Below, one piece after another: positions 16,235 to 24,071 of a stretch of DNA of 40,159 nucleotides (position 1 is its first letter; every line of letters begins with the position of its first letter). Under the pieces are notes generated by a model. That model saw only the letters and a list, made by a program, of their open reading frames with translations. It was not told the origin of the DNA and did not search any database. The stretch is from assembly GCA_025359185.1 (NCBI GenBank), contig JANYHF010000048.1, positions 1 to 40,159 of the forward strand, read 5' to 3'. The stretch is from Hyphomicrobiaceae bacterium (GTDB lineage: Bacteria > Pseudomonadota > Alphaproteobacteria > Rhizobiales > Hyphomicrobiaceae). The position numbers and the translations under genes are program-made.

Positions 16235-17232
16235 AGTCCAAACGCCGCCTTGAAATGCTGGCCTGTCTGCTGGTCATACCGCTCTTGTTTGGCTTGGCCC
16301 TGCCGGCGCTCGGTGCCAACGCTGTCAAAACCAAAACCACAGAGGCTGCGCCCGCCACCGCCGATGCCCCCGCAGCCGAAACGCCACCACCGCGAGATCC
16401 CGCATACGCGGCGTTCGAAGATGGCCGCTATCTGACGGCACTCGAACTCGCCAAAAAAGCCGCCGCGACGGGTGAACCGACGGCGCATACGCTCATCGCC
16501 CGCCTCTATGCTGAGGGCTTGGGTGTGCAGCGCGACCTGAAGGTGGCCGCCGGCTGGTACCGCAAGGCGGCTGACCTCGGCGACATCAACGCTAAATTCG
16601 CGTTGGGGCTGATGTTCGCCAAAGGCGAAGGCGTGGCCAAGGATAGCGCCGCCGCTGCCCAGCTCTTTGAACAGGCTGCTAAGGGAGGCAGCGTGCCTGC
16701 CAAATACAACCTTGGTCTGTTGTATGCGGCGGGCGATGGCCGCCCACAGGACGCAGTGAAGGCTGCCGCTCTGATCACGGAAGCAGCCAAGGGCGGAGAA
16801 CCGCAAGCCAGATTCGATCTCGGTCAGATGTATGCCAACGGCGCTGGCGTCCAATTGGACGAGAGTCTCGCTGCCCATTGGACCGAACTGGCCGCAGCCT
16901 CCGGGCTTTCAGACGCGCAAGTCGAATTCGCCGTCATGCTATTCAAGGGCCGCGGCACGTTGATCGATAAGTCGCGTGCGGCTTGGTACTTCACCGCTGC
17001 CGCCGAGCATGGCAACCCGATTGCCCAGAACCGGCTGGCCAATCTCTATGCCTACGGCGTCGTGTACACCAAAGACGTCGTGACGGCGGCCAAGTGGCAT
17101 CTTCTGGCGCGCAAAGCAGGTGTAAGCGACTTCCGGCTGGATTTGCTGCTGGGAACCCTGAAGCCCGAGCAACGCGCCCAAGCCGACGCCGACGCCACCC
17201 AATGGCTCGAACGGGTTAACCCGACGCCGTGA
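16231..17232 (+). CDS. Secreted Sel1-repeat (TPR-like) protein
   Basis: 333 aa from a TTG start; GAGGAGG lies seven bases upstream and the start overlaps the previous stop as TTGA, so the two are translationally coupled. The N-terminus is a signal peptide or anchor (about 8-29), then an Ala/Pro-rich linker (30-55). About six Sel1 repeats follow (AxxLGxMYAxGxGVxxDxxxAxxWxxxAAxxG, for example LGLMFAKGEGVAKDSAAAA and LGQMYANGAGVQLDESLAA). Such proteins are usually protein-protein scaffolds in the envelope. The partner is not known; pairing with the ThiE-like gene is the only clue. Confidence 0.85.
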   Translation: MKSKRRLEMLACLLVIPLLFGLALPALGANAVKTKTTEAAPATADAPAAETPPPRDPAYAAFEDGRYLTALELAKKAAATGEPTAHTLIARLYAEGLGVQRDLKVAAGWYRKAADLGDINAKFALGLMFAKGEGVAKDSAAAAQLFEQAAKGGSVPAKYNLGLLYAAGDGRPQDAVKAAALITEAAKGGEPQARFDLGQMYANGAGVQLDESLAAHWTELAAASGLSDAQVEFAVMLFKGRGTLIDKSRAAWYFTAAAEHGNPIAQNRLANLYAYGVVYTKDVVTAAKWHLLARKAGVSDFRLDLLLGTLKPEQRAQADADATQWLERVNPTP

Positions 17233-17350
17233 GATCAGTGGTTACTGAGGACCACCTCCTAGCGTCAGCCTGCTGACACGGTGGCGATGGACCCGAAGGA
17301 GCGAGGCGGCCCGCCTTAGAACCGCCCCTGCCGTAGCGCCTCAGATCGTC

Positions 17351-17779
17351 TTAGTGGGCCGGGGGCATCATGACACTGTCGATGACGTGGATGACGCCAT
17401 TGGTGGTGTCGATGTCGGCGGCAACGACATGGGCTTTGTCAATCATAACGCCATTGCTGGCATTGATCGAGAGTTCGGCGCCATTGACGCTCTTGGCCTT
17501 CATCGTCTTGCCAGCAATGTCCTTGGACATCACTTTGCCGCTGACGACGTGATAGGTAAGAATCGCGGCCAACTTGGCCTTGTTCTCGGGCTTCACTAGG
17601 CTTTCGACGGTGCCAGCTGGCAGCTTGGCGAAAGCAGCATCATTCGGAGCGAATACGGTGAACGGGCCGGACCCCTTGAGCGTTTCGACGAGGCCCGCAG
17701 CCGTAACGGCCGCGACCAGTGTCTTGAACGTGCCAGCGGCGACGGCGGTATCAACGATGTCATGTAGCGTCGTAGTCAT
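17351..17779 (-). CDS. Fasciclin-domain protein
   Basis: 142 aa from the ATG at 17779, chosen because CAGGAG lies eight bases upstream; the frame is open to 17845 without family similarity. It is one FAS1 domain: [20 protein letters not shown], the H1 motif [17 protein letters not shown] (about 37-53), [14 protein letters not shown], and the H2 motif [17 protein letters not shown]1 domains mediate adhesion; bacterial single-domain forms are usually secreted, yet no signal peptide is visible here from this start. Convergent with the Sel1 gene, single-gene unit. Confidence 0.9.
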   Translation of the reverse strand: MTTTLHDIVDTAVAAGTFKTLVAAVTAAGLVETLKGSGPFTVFAPNDAAFAKLPAGTVESLVKPENKAKLAAILTYHVVSGKVMSKDIAGKTMKAKSVNGAELSINASNGVMIDKAHVVAADIDTTNGVIHVIDSVMMPPAH

Positions 17780-17844
17780 GAAAATCTCCTGAGCAATAGA
17801 ACTGAGCCAAAATCCAGGGTTTCGTCCCAAATTGGCAATTATCA

Positions 17845-17858
17845 AACGATAGTTCGTT
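17845..17858. promoter_or_regulatory. Operator-like inverted repeat before the fasciclin gene
   Basis: AACGA and TCGTT form a perfect dyad around TAGT, 66 nt upstream of the fasciclin ATG, with a further overlapping TTCG step. Size and spacing resemble TetR-type operators, but no regulator is adjacent. Confidence 0.3.
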
Positions 17859-17879
17859 CGATTTGGTTTTCGTTATGCT

Positions 17880-17908
17880 TTGACAAACTCTGATATTTGT
17901 TAAATATT
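17880..17908 (+). promoter_or_regulatory. Sigma70-like promoter candidate, rightward
   Basis: TTGACA (17880-17885), 17 bases, AATATT (17903-17908; four of six to TATAAT) in an A+T-rich stretch. No gene starts until 18285, so it would give a long leader containing the palindromic repeat, or an unrecognised RNA. Confidence 0.3.
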
Positions 17909-17996
17909 TACAGTCCAGAGAGGTGATCTGTTCCATTGTTTTCAGCGTTGGCTTTCCTCATTATGACATAATAGTGGCAATCAAAAATACCAATCC

Positions 17997-18138
17997 GTCA
18001 TCCCGCGCGCGGTGCAGCGATTATTCATCGGTGCACCGCAGACGCGGGATCTTGTGGTTCGAACAGGTGATTGGGCCGCGAACAAGATCCCGGAACCGCG
18101 CCGCACCATGAAGAATGCTGCAGCGCATCCGGGATGAC
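17997..18138. repeat. Interspersed palindromic repeat of about 140 bp
   Basis: The outer arms GTCATCCCG (17997-18005) and CGGGATGAC (18130-18138) are exact reverse complements. Inside, GGGATCTTGT (18046-18055) and ACAAGATCCC (18082-18091) form another perfect pair, and GGTGCAGCG/CGGTGCACC form a smaller one. Elements with CGTCATCCCG...CGGGATGAC ends are common between genes in rhizobial genomes. It fills the middle of the 505-nt gap 17780-18284, where I see no gene. Confidence 0.75.
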
Positions 18139-18284
18139 AAAACGTGATAGGCTGGTATGTTCACCCGGCGGTGAAAATCGTGGCAACAGCAGCACTCCGG
18201 CGCTCTGGCCCCAGCGTCTTGACAGCCCACTATCGTCGTACCAAGTGAAAGGCCGTCAGATCAACGAACCGTTGGATTGAGCCG

Positions 18285-19115
18285 ATGCGAGAATCGCTCT
18301 GCCGTGCTGCGGCCGTTGCGCTCCTGGTGGTGACAGTCTTGCCCCAGTCTGCGCGCGCGGACGATGCCGCGGCTCAGTTGCCCAGTCCGTTGGCCCCGTT
18401 GCATCAGGCCATCGCCTCTTCTGACTGGACCGCCATCACGCCCGGCGTCGACCGGCTCTCCACGACGGCGGCCCCCGCTCATGTGCTCGCCCTAACGGCC
18501 TACCGCCTCGATCCCACATCCATCCGTATGCGCGTTGTCCCCCAGCTCGCGCCCGGCGGCAGTTCGGCCGTTGACATCGCCGCGTCCAGCCACGCAGCGA
18601 TCGTCATCAATGCCGGCTTCTTTTGGATCACTCCGGACAACGCCCTGGCGCCCACCGGGCTCCTGATCTCCGATGGCAAGACGCTCGCGCCTCGCAAAGA
18701 CTGCCGCGCTTGCCCGGGCGTGATCTATGCGGACAAGAAGGGCGTGCATATCGAGCGTGAACGCAATTTGAAGTCTTTGCGCGGAATCACCGCAGCGGTG
18801 CAGGTCGGGCCGATGCTGGTTGAGAAGGGCGCTGTCATCACGTTCAAGCCGGAGGGGCCTGCGGCGGCGCGGTCGGCGGTGTGTCTCGATGCCGCGCACA
18901 ATGTCATCGTCGTCGCGGCGCTCAGTGCACTGACGCTCTACGAGATGGCGGCGCTGATGCAGGCTGCGCCCAAGGATGGCGGGTTTGGCTGCGAAACGGC
19001 GCTCAATCTCGATGGCGGGCCATCGACGCAGGTGGCCTTGACCATCAAGGGGCATTCGGAGCAGCTGGGTTTCCCGCGTCCGGTGCAGAATTTCCTGGCG
19101 TTTGAGCTGAAATAG
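18285..19115 (+). CDS. Secreted phosphodiester glycosidase-like (NAGPA domain) protein
   Basis: 276 aa with a signal peptide (about 1-25, ending SARADDA). The body has the phosphodiester glycosidase/DUF2233 motifs: VINAGFFWI near 108, PTGLLISDGK, the central RSAVCLDAAHNVIVVA and the C-terminal NLDGGPSTQ near 243. The family cleaves N-acetylglucosamine phosphodiesters in eukaryotes and is exported in bacteria, where substrates (exopolysaccharide, wall polymers) are mostly unknown. Three or four cysteines (CRAC, VCLD, GCET) could form disulfides. It is convergent with the racemase gene, 24 nt apart. Confidence 0.85.
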   Translation: MRESLCRAAAVALLVVTVLPQSARADDAAAQLPSPLAPLHQAIASSDWTAITPGVDRLSTTAAPAHVLALTAYRLDPTSIRMRVVPQLAPGGSSAVDIAASSHAAIVINAGFFWITPDNALAPTGLLISDGKTLAPRKDCRACPGVIYADKKGVHIERERNLKSLRGITAAVQVGPMLVEKGAVITFKPEGPAAARSAVCLDAAHNVIVVAALSALTLYEMAALMQAAPKDGGFGCETALNLDGGPSTQVALTIKGHSEQLGFPRPVQNFLAFELK

Positions 19116-19139
19116 TGGCCCGCCGCGACTGGCACACCA

Positions 19140-20267
19140 TCAGCCCACGTACATCTGATAGCACCCGCGTCCAAGTGCGATCTGCATCTCATGTTCGTTA
19201 CTGCCGGCGAGGGCGGACAGTTCCGTCAGATCGATGTTGGGTCCCAGGATTTCAGCGATGCCAGGGGCGAGTGCCGCCTCGGGCACATGCGTCACATCCA
19301 CGGTCAAGAGGTCCATCGATACCCGGCCAGCCAGCGGCGCGCGGACGCCTTCCAAATACACAGCGCCTATGTTGCTCAGCGAGCGGAGATAACCGTTGGT
19401 GTAGCCGATACCAAGCGTCGCGATCCGCATCGGCGACTGGGCGACGTACGTTGCACCATAACCGATAGTCTCACCCGCAGCGACGTCGCGCACCTGCAAG
19501 ATCGGAGCGTAAACAGATAGAACGGGCCGCATCGGATTGGGATGGTTCAATGGTCCCGTGTGGAAGCCATAAAGGGCCTTGCCCAGCCGGGTGAAGCTTC
19601 CCCGCCATTCGCGCATCTCATCGAGAAACAGGCCTGCCGAATTGACGATACTTGTGCGGGCTTCGGGCAGCCGTGCAATGGCACTTTGGAACTCCTGTAC
19701 TTGCTTTGCGCAGCGCTCTTGGTCCGCATCATCGGCATTGAGAAAATGTGTCATATAACCGGCCAGAGCGCCTTTCGGCGCTGATCGCAGTATGATATTC
19801 GCAGTGTCCGTCTCTTCGGGCCGCAATCCCAGACGGTTCATGCCCGTGTCGATGTGCACAAAAGCGGGTACACGGCGCGGCTTGCCAAACCATGTTCGCA
19901 GATCGCCGAGATCACCCAACACCGGCGTTAGCCCATGGGCCTCGAACTCTTCAGGATCATGCGCCCCCAGACCATCAAGGATCAGAATTTCGGCCTGGGG
20001 CAACGCGGCCCGCAACGCCTCGCCATCCTCGCGCCGTGCGACGAGAAACATGCGCGCGCCCGCGTCAGCTGCCGCCATGGCTATAGCCACCATGCCAAGT
20101 CCGTAGCCGTCCCCCTTGACCACGGGCGCGCCGACGGCGGGCGCGGACATCTCCGCCAACTGACGGAAATTGTTGCGCAGCGCGTCGAGATCGATGATCG
20201 CCACCGCACGCCGTCTGGCGAGGCGCATGGCGGCACGCCGCTGCTCGGCGCTCTTGCCCTCTGGCAT
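19140..20267 (-). CDS. alr: Alanine racemase
   Basis: PLP enzyme interconverting L- and D-alanine. The 375-aa product has the PLP lysine K51 in VVKGDGYGLG, where the usual form is VKANAYGHG or VKADAYG. Other features are HIDTGMNRLG (138-147), the catalytic tyrosine in GYGATYVA (Y270), and RVSMDLLTVDVTHV. The catalytic Lys and Tyr are therefore kept while flanking residues differ. It starts three bases after the FAD oxidoreductase gene, so it is co-transcribed with it. This context is like dadA-dadX pairs and suggests a catabolic role in amino acid use, though a cell-wall role is equally possible if it is the only racemase. Confidence 0.88.
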   Translation of the reverse strand: MPEGKSAEQRRAAMRLARRRAVAIIDLDALRNNFRQLAEMSAPAVGAPVVKGDGYGLGMVAIAMAAADAGARMFLVARREDGEALRAALPQAEILILDGLGAHDPEEFEAHGLTPVLGDLGDLRTWFGKPRRVPAFVHIDTGMNRLGLRPEETDTANIILRSAPKGALAGYMTHFLNADDADQERCAKQVQEFQSAIARLPEARTSIVNSAGLFLDEMREWRGSFTRLGKALYGFHTGPLNHPNPMRPVLSVYAPILQVRDVAAGETIGYGATYVAQSPMRIATLGIGYTNGYLRSLSNIGAVYLEGVRAPLAGRVSMDLLTVDVTHVPEAALAPGIAEILGPNIDLTELSALAGSNEHEMQIALGRGCYQMYVG

Positions 20268-20270
20268 GGG

Positions 20271-21581
20271 TTAACCCAGCTTCCGGTCGAGCCAATCGCG
20301 GGTGCGGAAATAGGGCCCGACGACCGGCAACAGCCATTTCGGATCGCCCCGGTAGAGCGGATGATCCGGGAATTCTTCGCGGTCGAAGGCACACGAATAA
20401 TTGGCAACGCCAGCGATCTTGCGAGCGGTTTGTGTGCCAAGATACGTCATCATGGCGACGCCCGAACCGTTGCAGCCGAGCGCGTAATGCAGCCCGTCCA
20501 TCTTGCCCATATGCGGCACCTCATCGAACGTGAAGGCCACATTGCCGGTCCAGGCGTGAGTGATCTTAACCCCTGCCAGTTGGGGGAAGCGGTCAAGCAT
20601 GTGCTGATAGAGGATCGGCGCGGTTTCCACAGGATCGGAGAGGCTGAATTTTGCGCGGCCGCCAAAAATCAGACGGCGGCGGTCACCGGACATGCGGTAG
20701 TAGGTCAGTACACGCCGGGTGTCATAGACGCTCTTGTTGTGGGGCATAAGGGAGAGGGCCAAGTCTTCGGGCATCTCCTCGGTGGCGATAATGAAGCTGC
20801 CGACGGGCACCACGCGGCGTTTGAGGTTCGGCGTCACATCGCCCGTATAGCCGTTGGTGGCTATCACGACGTCACCTGCTTCCAACGAGCCTCGGGACGT
20901 GTCCAGCCGCCAGCCGCCCCCAACCTTGTCGATCTTAGTAACGGCAGCCTTGCCGCAAACGGGAATGCGCTTGCGCTGCGCCAGATCCAGCAGGCCCTTG
21001 TAGTACTTCGCCGGATGCAAGTGCGCCGCCCGTTCGATGACCATGCCGCCGAAATAGTAGTCGCTGGCGATCTCATCGCGCTGGCGTTCACGCGGTAGCA
21101 TGTAGGCAGACGAATCGGCATATTCATTCAACGGCCCCAGCTTCTTGGCCATAGCCGCAAAGTGTGTCTTGGCCCAGGCACCGCCGAATCTCCCGGTCTT
21201 TGTCCATTCGCACTCAATAGCGTTCCCGGAAATCATCTGCTCAATGAGCGTAAAGCTATCCGAGGCGTCCGTGTACAAGCGTTCGATCTCGTCCTTGGTG
21301 TTGGCGCCTGTATACTTCCGGCCGACAGCGACGCCACCTGATACCATGCCGCCATTGCGTGTCGAGCCGCCGAAGCCCGGTTCTTCCGCATCCAGCACGA
21401 CGCAGTCGATCCCGTGTCTGTTGAGTTCGATGGCTGTGCAGAGCCCGGCATAACCGCCGCCGACAATGGCGACGCGCGCCTCCTTGGGCAGGTCAACGGC
21501 CTCGGTGATGGTTGGGGCGTAGGCCTCCCACCAGAACGGACGGGCTTTGAAATCGGCGTGGAATATGTCGGCGCGGGACAT
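20271..21581 (-). CDS. FAD-dependent amine/amino-acid oxidoreductase (DAO family)
   Basis: 436 aa. The Rossmann motif VAIVGGGYAGLCTAIEL (about 37-53) binds FAD; then come GGSTRNGGMVSGG, the WTKTGRFGGAW region, DVVIATNGYTGDVTP and a C-terminal GLHYALGCNGSGVAMMTYLG. The order resembles gamma-glutamylputrescine oxidase-like (PuuB/OrdL) members of the DAO family; D-amino acid dehydrogenase is an alternative suggested by the adjacent racemase. Substrate cannot be told from sequence. It follows allA by 56 nt and leads directly into alr. The standard name puuB is not given because the substrate is unknown. Confidence 0.82.
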   Translation of the reverse strand: MSRADIFHADFKARPFWWEAYAPTITEAVDLPKEARVAIVGGGYAGLCTAIELNRHGIDCVVLDAEEPGFGGSTRNGGMVSGGVAVGRKYTGANTKDEIERLYTDASDSFTLIEQMISGNAIECEWTKTGRFGGAWAKTHFAAMAKKLGPLNEYADSSAYMLPRERQRDEIASDYYFGGMVIERAAHLHPAKYYKGLLDLAQRKRIPVCGKAAVTKIDKVGGGWRLDTSRGSLEAGDVVIATNGYTGDVTPNLKRRVVPVGSFIIATEEMPEDLALSLMPHNKSVYDTRRVLTYYRMSGDRRRLIFGGRAKFSLSDPVETAPILYQHMLDRFPQLAGVKITHAWTGNVAFTFDEVPHMGKMDGLHYALGCNGSGVAMMTYLGTQTARKIAGVANYSCAFDREEFPDHPLYRGDPKWLLPVVGPYFRTRDWLDRKLG

Positions 21582-21637
21582 CTATGCACTCCAAGTCGGG
21601 TGTCAACTGACCCTTGATAGGTGATCGAGAGGTCGGG

Positions 21638-22147
21638 TCAAAGGGCAATGATGCACGGGCTGGCGGTGGCCCCGAACCAGTGCTCCTGGAGATTGAGCCC
21701 TGGCCCATCGCGGTCCATGACGAGGAAGTCCTGCGAAGGTTCCAGCACCAGCACAGGATGGTGCCAGACGTTGCGGACGTAAATGACACCTTGGCGGCCA
21801 GACGCGCGAAAACACCGGATGCTGGCTGGATCCGGTTGATCCACTCCTGATCCGGTGACCACGAGCCATTCATAATCCGTCAGCGGATAAAACGCCTGAC
21901 TGCCCAGCGGGTGCCGTTCCAGCATTCGTACATGGAAAGGGAATGGACGGCGGGACACGTGGAACAGCGAGAGAATAGCGCTGCCACTCCCATCTACGTC
22001 AGCACGGGCGAGCGCATGAAAACGCTCCGTCGTGCCCTCATTGATCAGGCGGCGCTCGGCACCCAGTGTTTCGATCACATCGCCATAAGCCGCGAAGGCC
22101 TTCTTGGTCAGGGGCTCAATGCTCAGCGGACGTGGCGTGGCGGTCAC
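21638..22147 (-). CDS. allA: Ureidoglycolate lyase
   Basis: Last step of the allantoin branch: ureidoglycolate to glyoxylate and urea (EC 4.3.2.3). The 169-aa product has the family features IEPLTKKAFAAYGDVIE, the NEGTTERFH motif, a cupin-like core with MLERHPLGSQAFYPL (about 75-89) and the C-terminal WHHPVLVLEPSQDFLVMDR. The start is a GTG that overlaps the stop of the allantoicase gene as GTGA, so translation is coupled. Confidence 0.92.
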   Translation of the reverse strand: MTATPRPLSIEPLTKKAFAAYGDVIETLGAERRLINEGTTERFHALARADVDGSGSAILSLFHVSRRPFPFHVRMLERHPLGSQAFYPLTDYEWLVVTGSGVDQPDPASIRCFRASGRQGVIYVRNVWHHPVLVLEPSQDFLVMDRDGPGLNLQEHWFGATASPCIIAL

Positions 22148-23148
22148 GGCGACGGTTTCCCGAAGACGCGAAAGCGCGAGATGCCGCCATCGGGGAAGAT
22201 GTTCAGTTTCACATGCGTCACGGAGCCGAGTTTGGCGAGCAGGTCAGCGCCAAATGTATGCACGGTATCAGCGGCCAGCTTTTGTTCAGGGAGTAACGAT
22301 GACCAGAACTGCGACTGAGTGATGATCGACGCGCGCGTACCGTGTTCGACGCGGGCAGCCTGTAGCGAACAACGGTCAGGAAAATTGCCCTTGTAGAACG
22401 CAGTGTCGACTTCGATTTTTTCCGGCACGCCCGCGCCACCGAGGGCAATGATGATCCAGTCGTTACCAGGCTCGCGCCGCCGCCGCGTCTCCCAGCCGTC
22501 GCCCATGTTGCGGCCCCGGCCCTCCATCAGCATGGCGGCGACGTTACCGTAATGGGCATCATTGTAGGCGACAATGGCGCCGCCGTTCTTGATGGCGGAA
22601 AGTTCGTGGATCGTCGTTGTGTCGCCTGGCTTCCAGGTGGGCACAGGCGCTCCGTACACGCGCAGTCTGGCAACGCCACCATCCGGAAATATCTGTAGAC
22701 GAACGTAATCAACGGGTTCGGTGGCAGTCACCGCAAAGAAGTGGTGCTGGCTGGACCCTAATGATGTGATCTCCAGCAGCGGCATCCAGACGGTCTTACC
22801 ATCGGGCGCTCTGTCGGAGCGGCAGCCTTCAAGCGAGGCGGCGGGTGGATAATTGCCAGTGAAATGGCTGGTGTCGATGTCAACACCCTTCACCACGCCC
22901 GGCACCGCCAGCTTGACAATTGCCCAATCGTGCCCGCCGTGACGGCGGCGCCGGGTCTCCCAGCCATCCATCCATTTGCCGTTGTCGTCGTATTTGTCGG
23001 GGATGAAGACGGCGGGCGCATCTTGCAACATGCGCTGCCGGTCGGCGAAGAACTCGTCTGTAACCTCAATGACCGAAGCGCTCAACCGGGCGCTGGCGAG
23101 GTTGGGGCAGTCGTAAGCGAAGTCGGGAATGCCGGGGTCGCGCTTCAT
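22144..23148 (-). CDS. alc: Allantoicase
   Basis: Hydrolyses allantoate to ureidoglycolate and urea (EC 3.5.3.4). The 334-aa product from the ATG at 23148 has two similar jelly-roll halves. Each carries the signature GDGWETRRRR or DGWETRRRR with HDWAIVKL or NDWIIIAL (about 66-83 and 230-248), and each ends in a QIFPDGGVARLRVYG or NIFPDGGISRFRVFG strand. An open frame extends upstream but only reads antisense to puuE; the ATG overlaps the puuE stop as ATGA. Gene name alc is the common one; some sources call it allC-like. Confidence 0.94.
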   Translation of the reverse strand: MKRDPGIPDFAYDCPNLASARLSASVIEVTDEFFADRQRMLQDAPAVFIPDKYDDNGKWMDGWETRRRRHGGHDWAIVKLAVPGVVKGVDIDTSHFTGNYPPAASLEGCRSDRAPDGKTVWMPLLEITSLGSSQHHFFAVTATEPVDYVRLQIFPDGGVARLRVYGAPVPTWKPGDTTTIHELSAIKNGGAIVAYNDAHYGNVAAMLMEGRGRNMGDGWETRRRREPGNDWIIIALGGAGVPEKIEVDTAFYKGNFPDRCSLQAARVEHGTRASIITQSQFWSSLLPEQKLAADTVHTFGADLLAKLGSVTHVKLNIFPDGGISRFRVFGKPSP

Positions 23149-24071
23149 GGTGTTTTCATATCCGCGTTGTAAGGATGCTCTTGGTACCAATGCTTGGCGA
23201 TGTCGATACGCCGTGCCAGCCACACGCGCTCGTGTTTCTGGACATAGTCGATGAAGCGCGCCAGCGACTGGATGCGCCCGGGTTTGCCCACAATACGGCA
23301 ATGCAGGCCAACCGACATCATTTTTGGCGTGGTGTCACCCTCAGCGTAGAGTACGTCGAAGGCGTCCTTCAAATAGGTGAAGAACTGGTCGCCGGAATTG
23401 TAGCCTTGTGGCGTGGCAAAGCGCATATCGTTACAATCGAGCGTGTACGGTACGATCAGATGCGGCTTGTGGACCATCTTGGACCAGAACGGAAGATCGT
23501 CGGAATAGTCGTCTGCGTCGTAGACAAAGCCGCCGTCCTCAGCCACCAGCGCGCGCGTGTTTTCGGATGTGCGGCCCGTATACCAACCAAGTGGCCGTTC
23601 ACCTGTGATGCGCTTCTGGATTTCAATGGCGCGGCCCATATGTTCGCGCTCTTCCTCGATGGACATGCCGTGATAGTTGATCCAGCGAAAGCCGTGCGAC
23701 GCGATCTCATGGCCGTCCTGCATCGCGACCTCGGCTACTTTCGGCAGCCGCTCCAGCGCCATCGCCACGGCGAACAGCGTCAGCGGCACCTGCCGTGACC
23801 GGAACAGGTCGAGCAGCCGCCACACGCCCACGCGAGAACCGTATTCGTAGAGCGACTCCATGCTCATATGCCGTGCGCCCACGAACGGCAGTGCGCCAAT
23901 GATCTCGGAAAGGAAAATCTCCGAGGCTTTGTCGCCATGCAGCACGCAATTTTCGCCGCCCTCCTCATAGTTGAGGACGAACTGCACGGCCACGCGCGCC
24001 TTGCTGGGCCAGTTGGCGTGGGCCGGTGTGGGGCCGTAGCCAGCCATATCGCGGGGGTAGGCGGTACTCAT
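23145..24071 (-). CDS. puuE: Allantoinase, polysaccharide-deacetylase type (PuuE)
   Basis: Hydrolyses allantoin to allantoate (EC 3.5.2.5) using the NodB-like polysaccharide deacetylase fold, unrelated to the amidohydrolase-type AllB. The 308-aa product begins MSTAYPRDMAGYGPTPAHANWP. The fold motifs NYEEGGENC, the H-x3-H-like GHEIASHGFRW (about 120-130), GWYTGRTSENTR and MMSVGLHCRIVGKPGR are visible. The ATG at 24071 shares bases with the puuD stop (ATGA), and its own stop overlaps alc, so the four genes form one coupled unit. Confidence 0.93.
   Translation of the reverse strand: MSTAYPRDMAGYGPTPAHANWPSKARVAVQFVLNYEEGGENCVLHGDKASEIFLSEIIGALPFVGARHMSMESLYEYGSRVGVWRLLDLFRSRQVPLTLFAVAMALERLPKVAEVAMQDGHEIASHGFRWINYHGMSIEEEREHMGRAIEIQKRITGERPLGWYTGRTSENTRALVAEDGGFVYDADDYSDDLPFWSKMVHKPHLIVPYTLDCNDMRFATPQGYNSGDQFFTYLKDAFDVLYAEGDTTPKMMSVGLHCRIVGKPGRIQSLARFIDYVQKHERVWLARRIDIAKHWYQEHPYNADMKTP

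Noticed and set aside
19935-21098. Plus-strand frame of 387 codons opposite alr and the FAD oxidoreductase
   Set aside because: Covered on the other strand by two enzymes with intact motifs.
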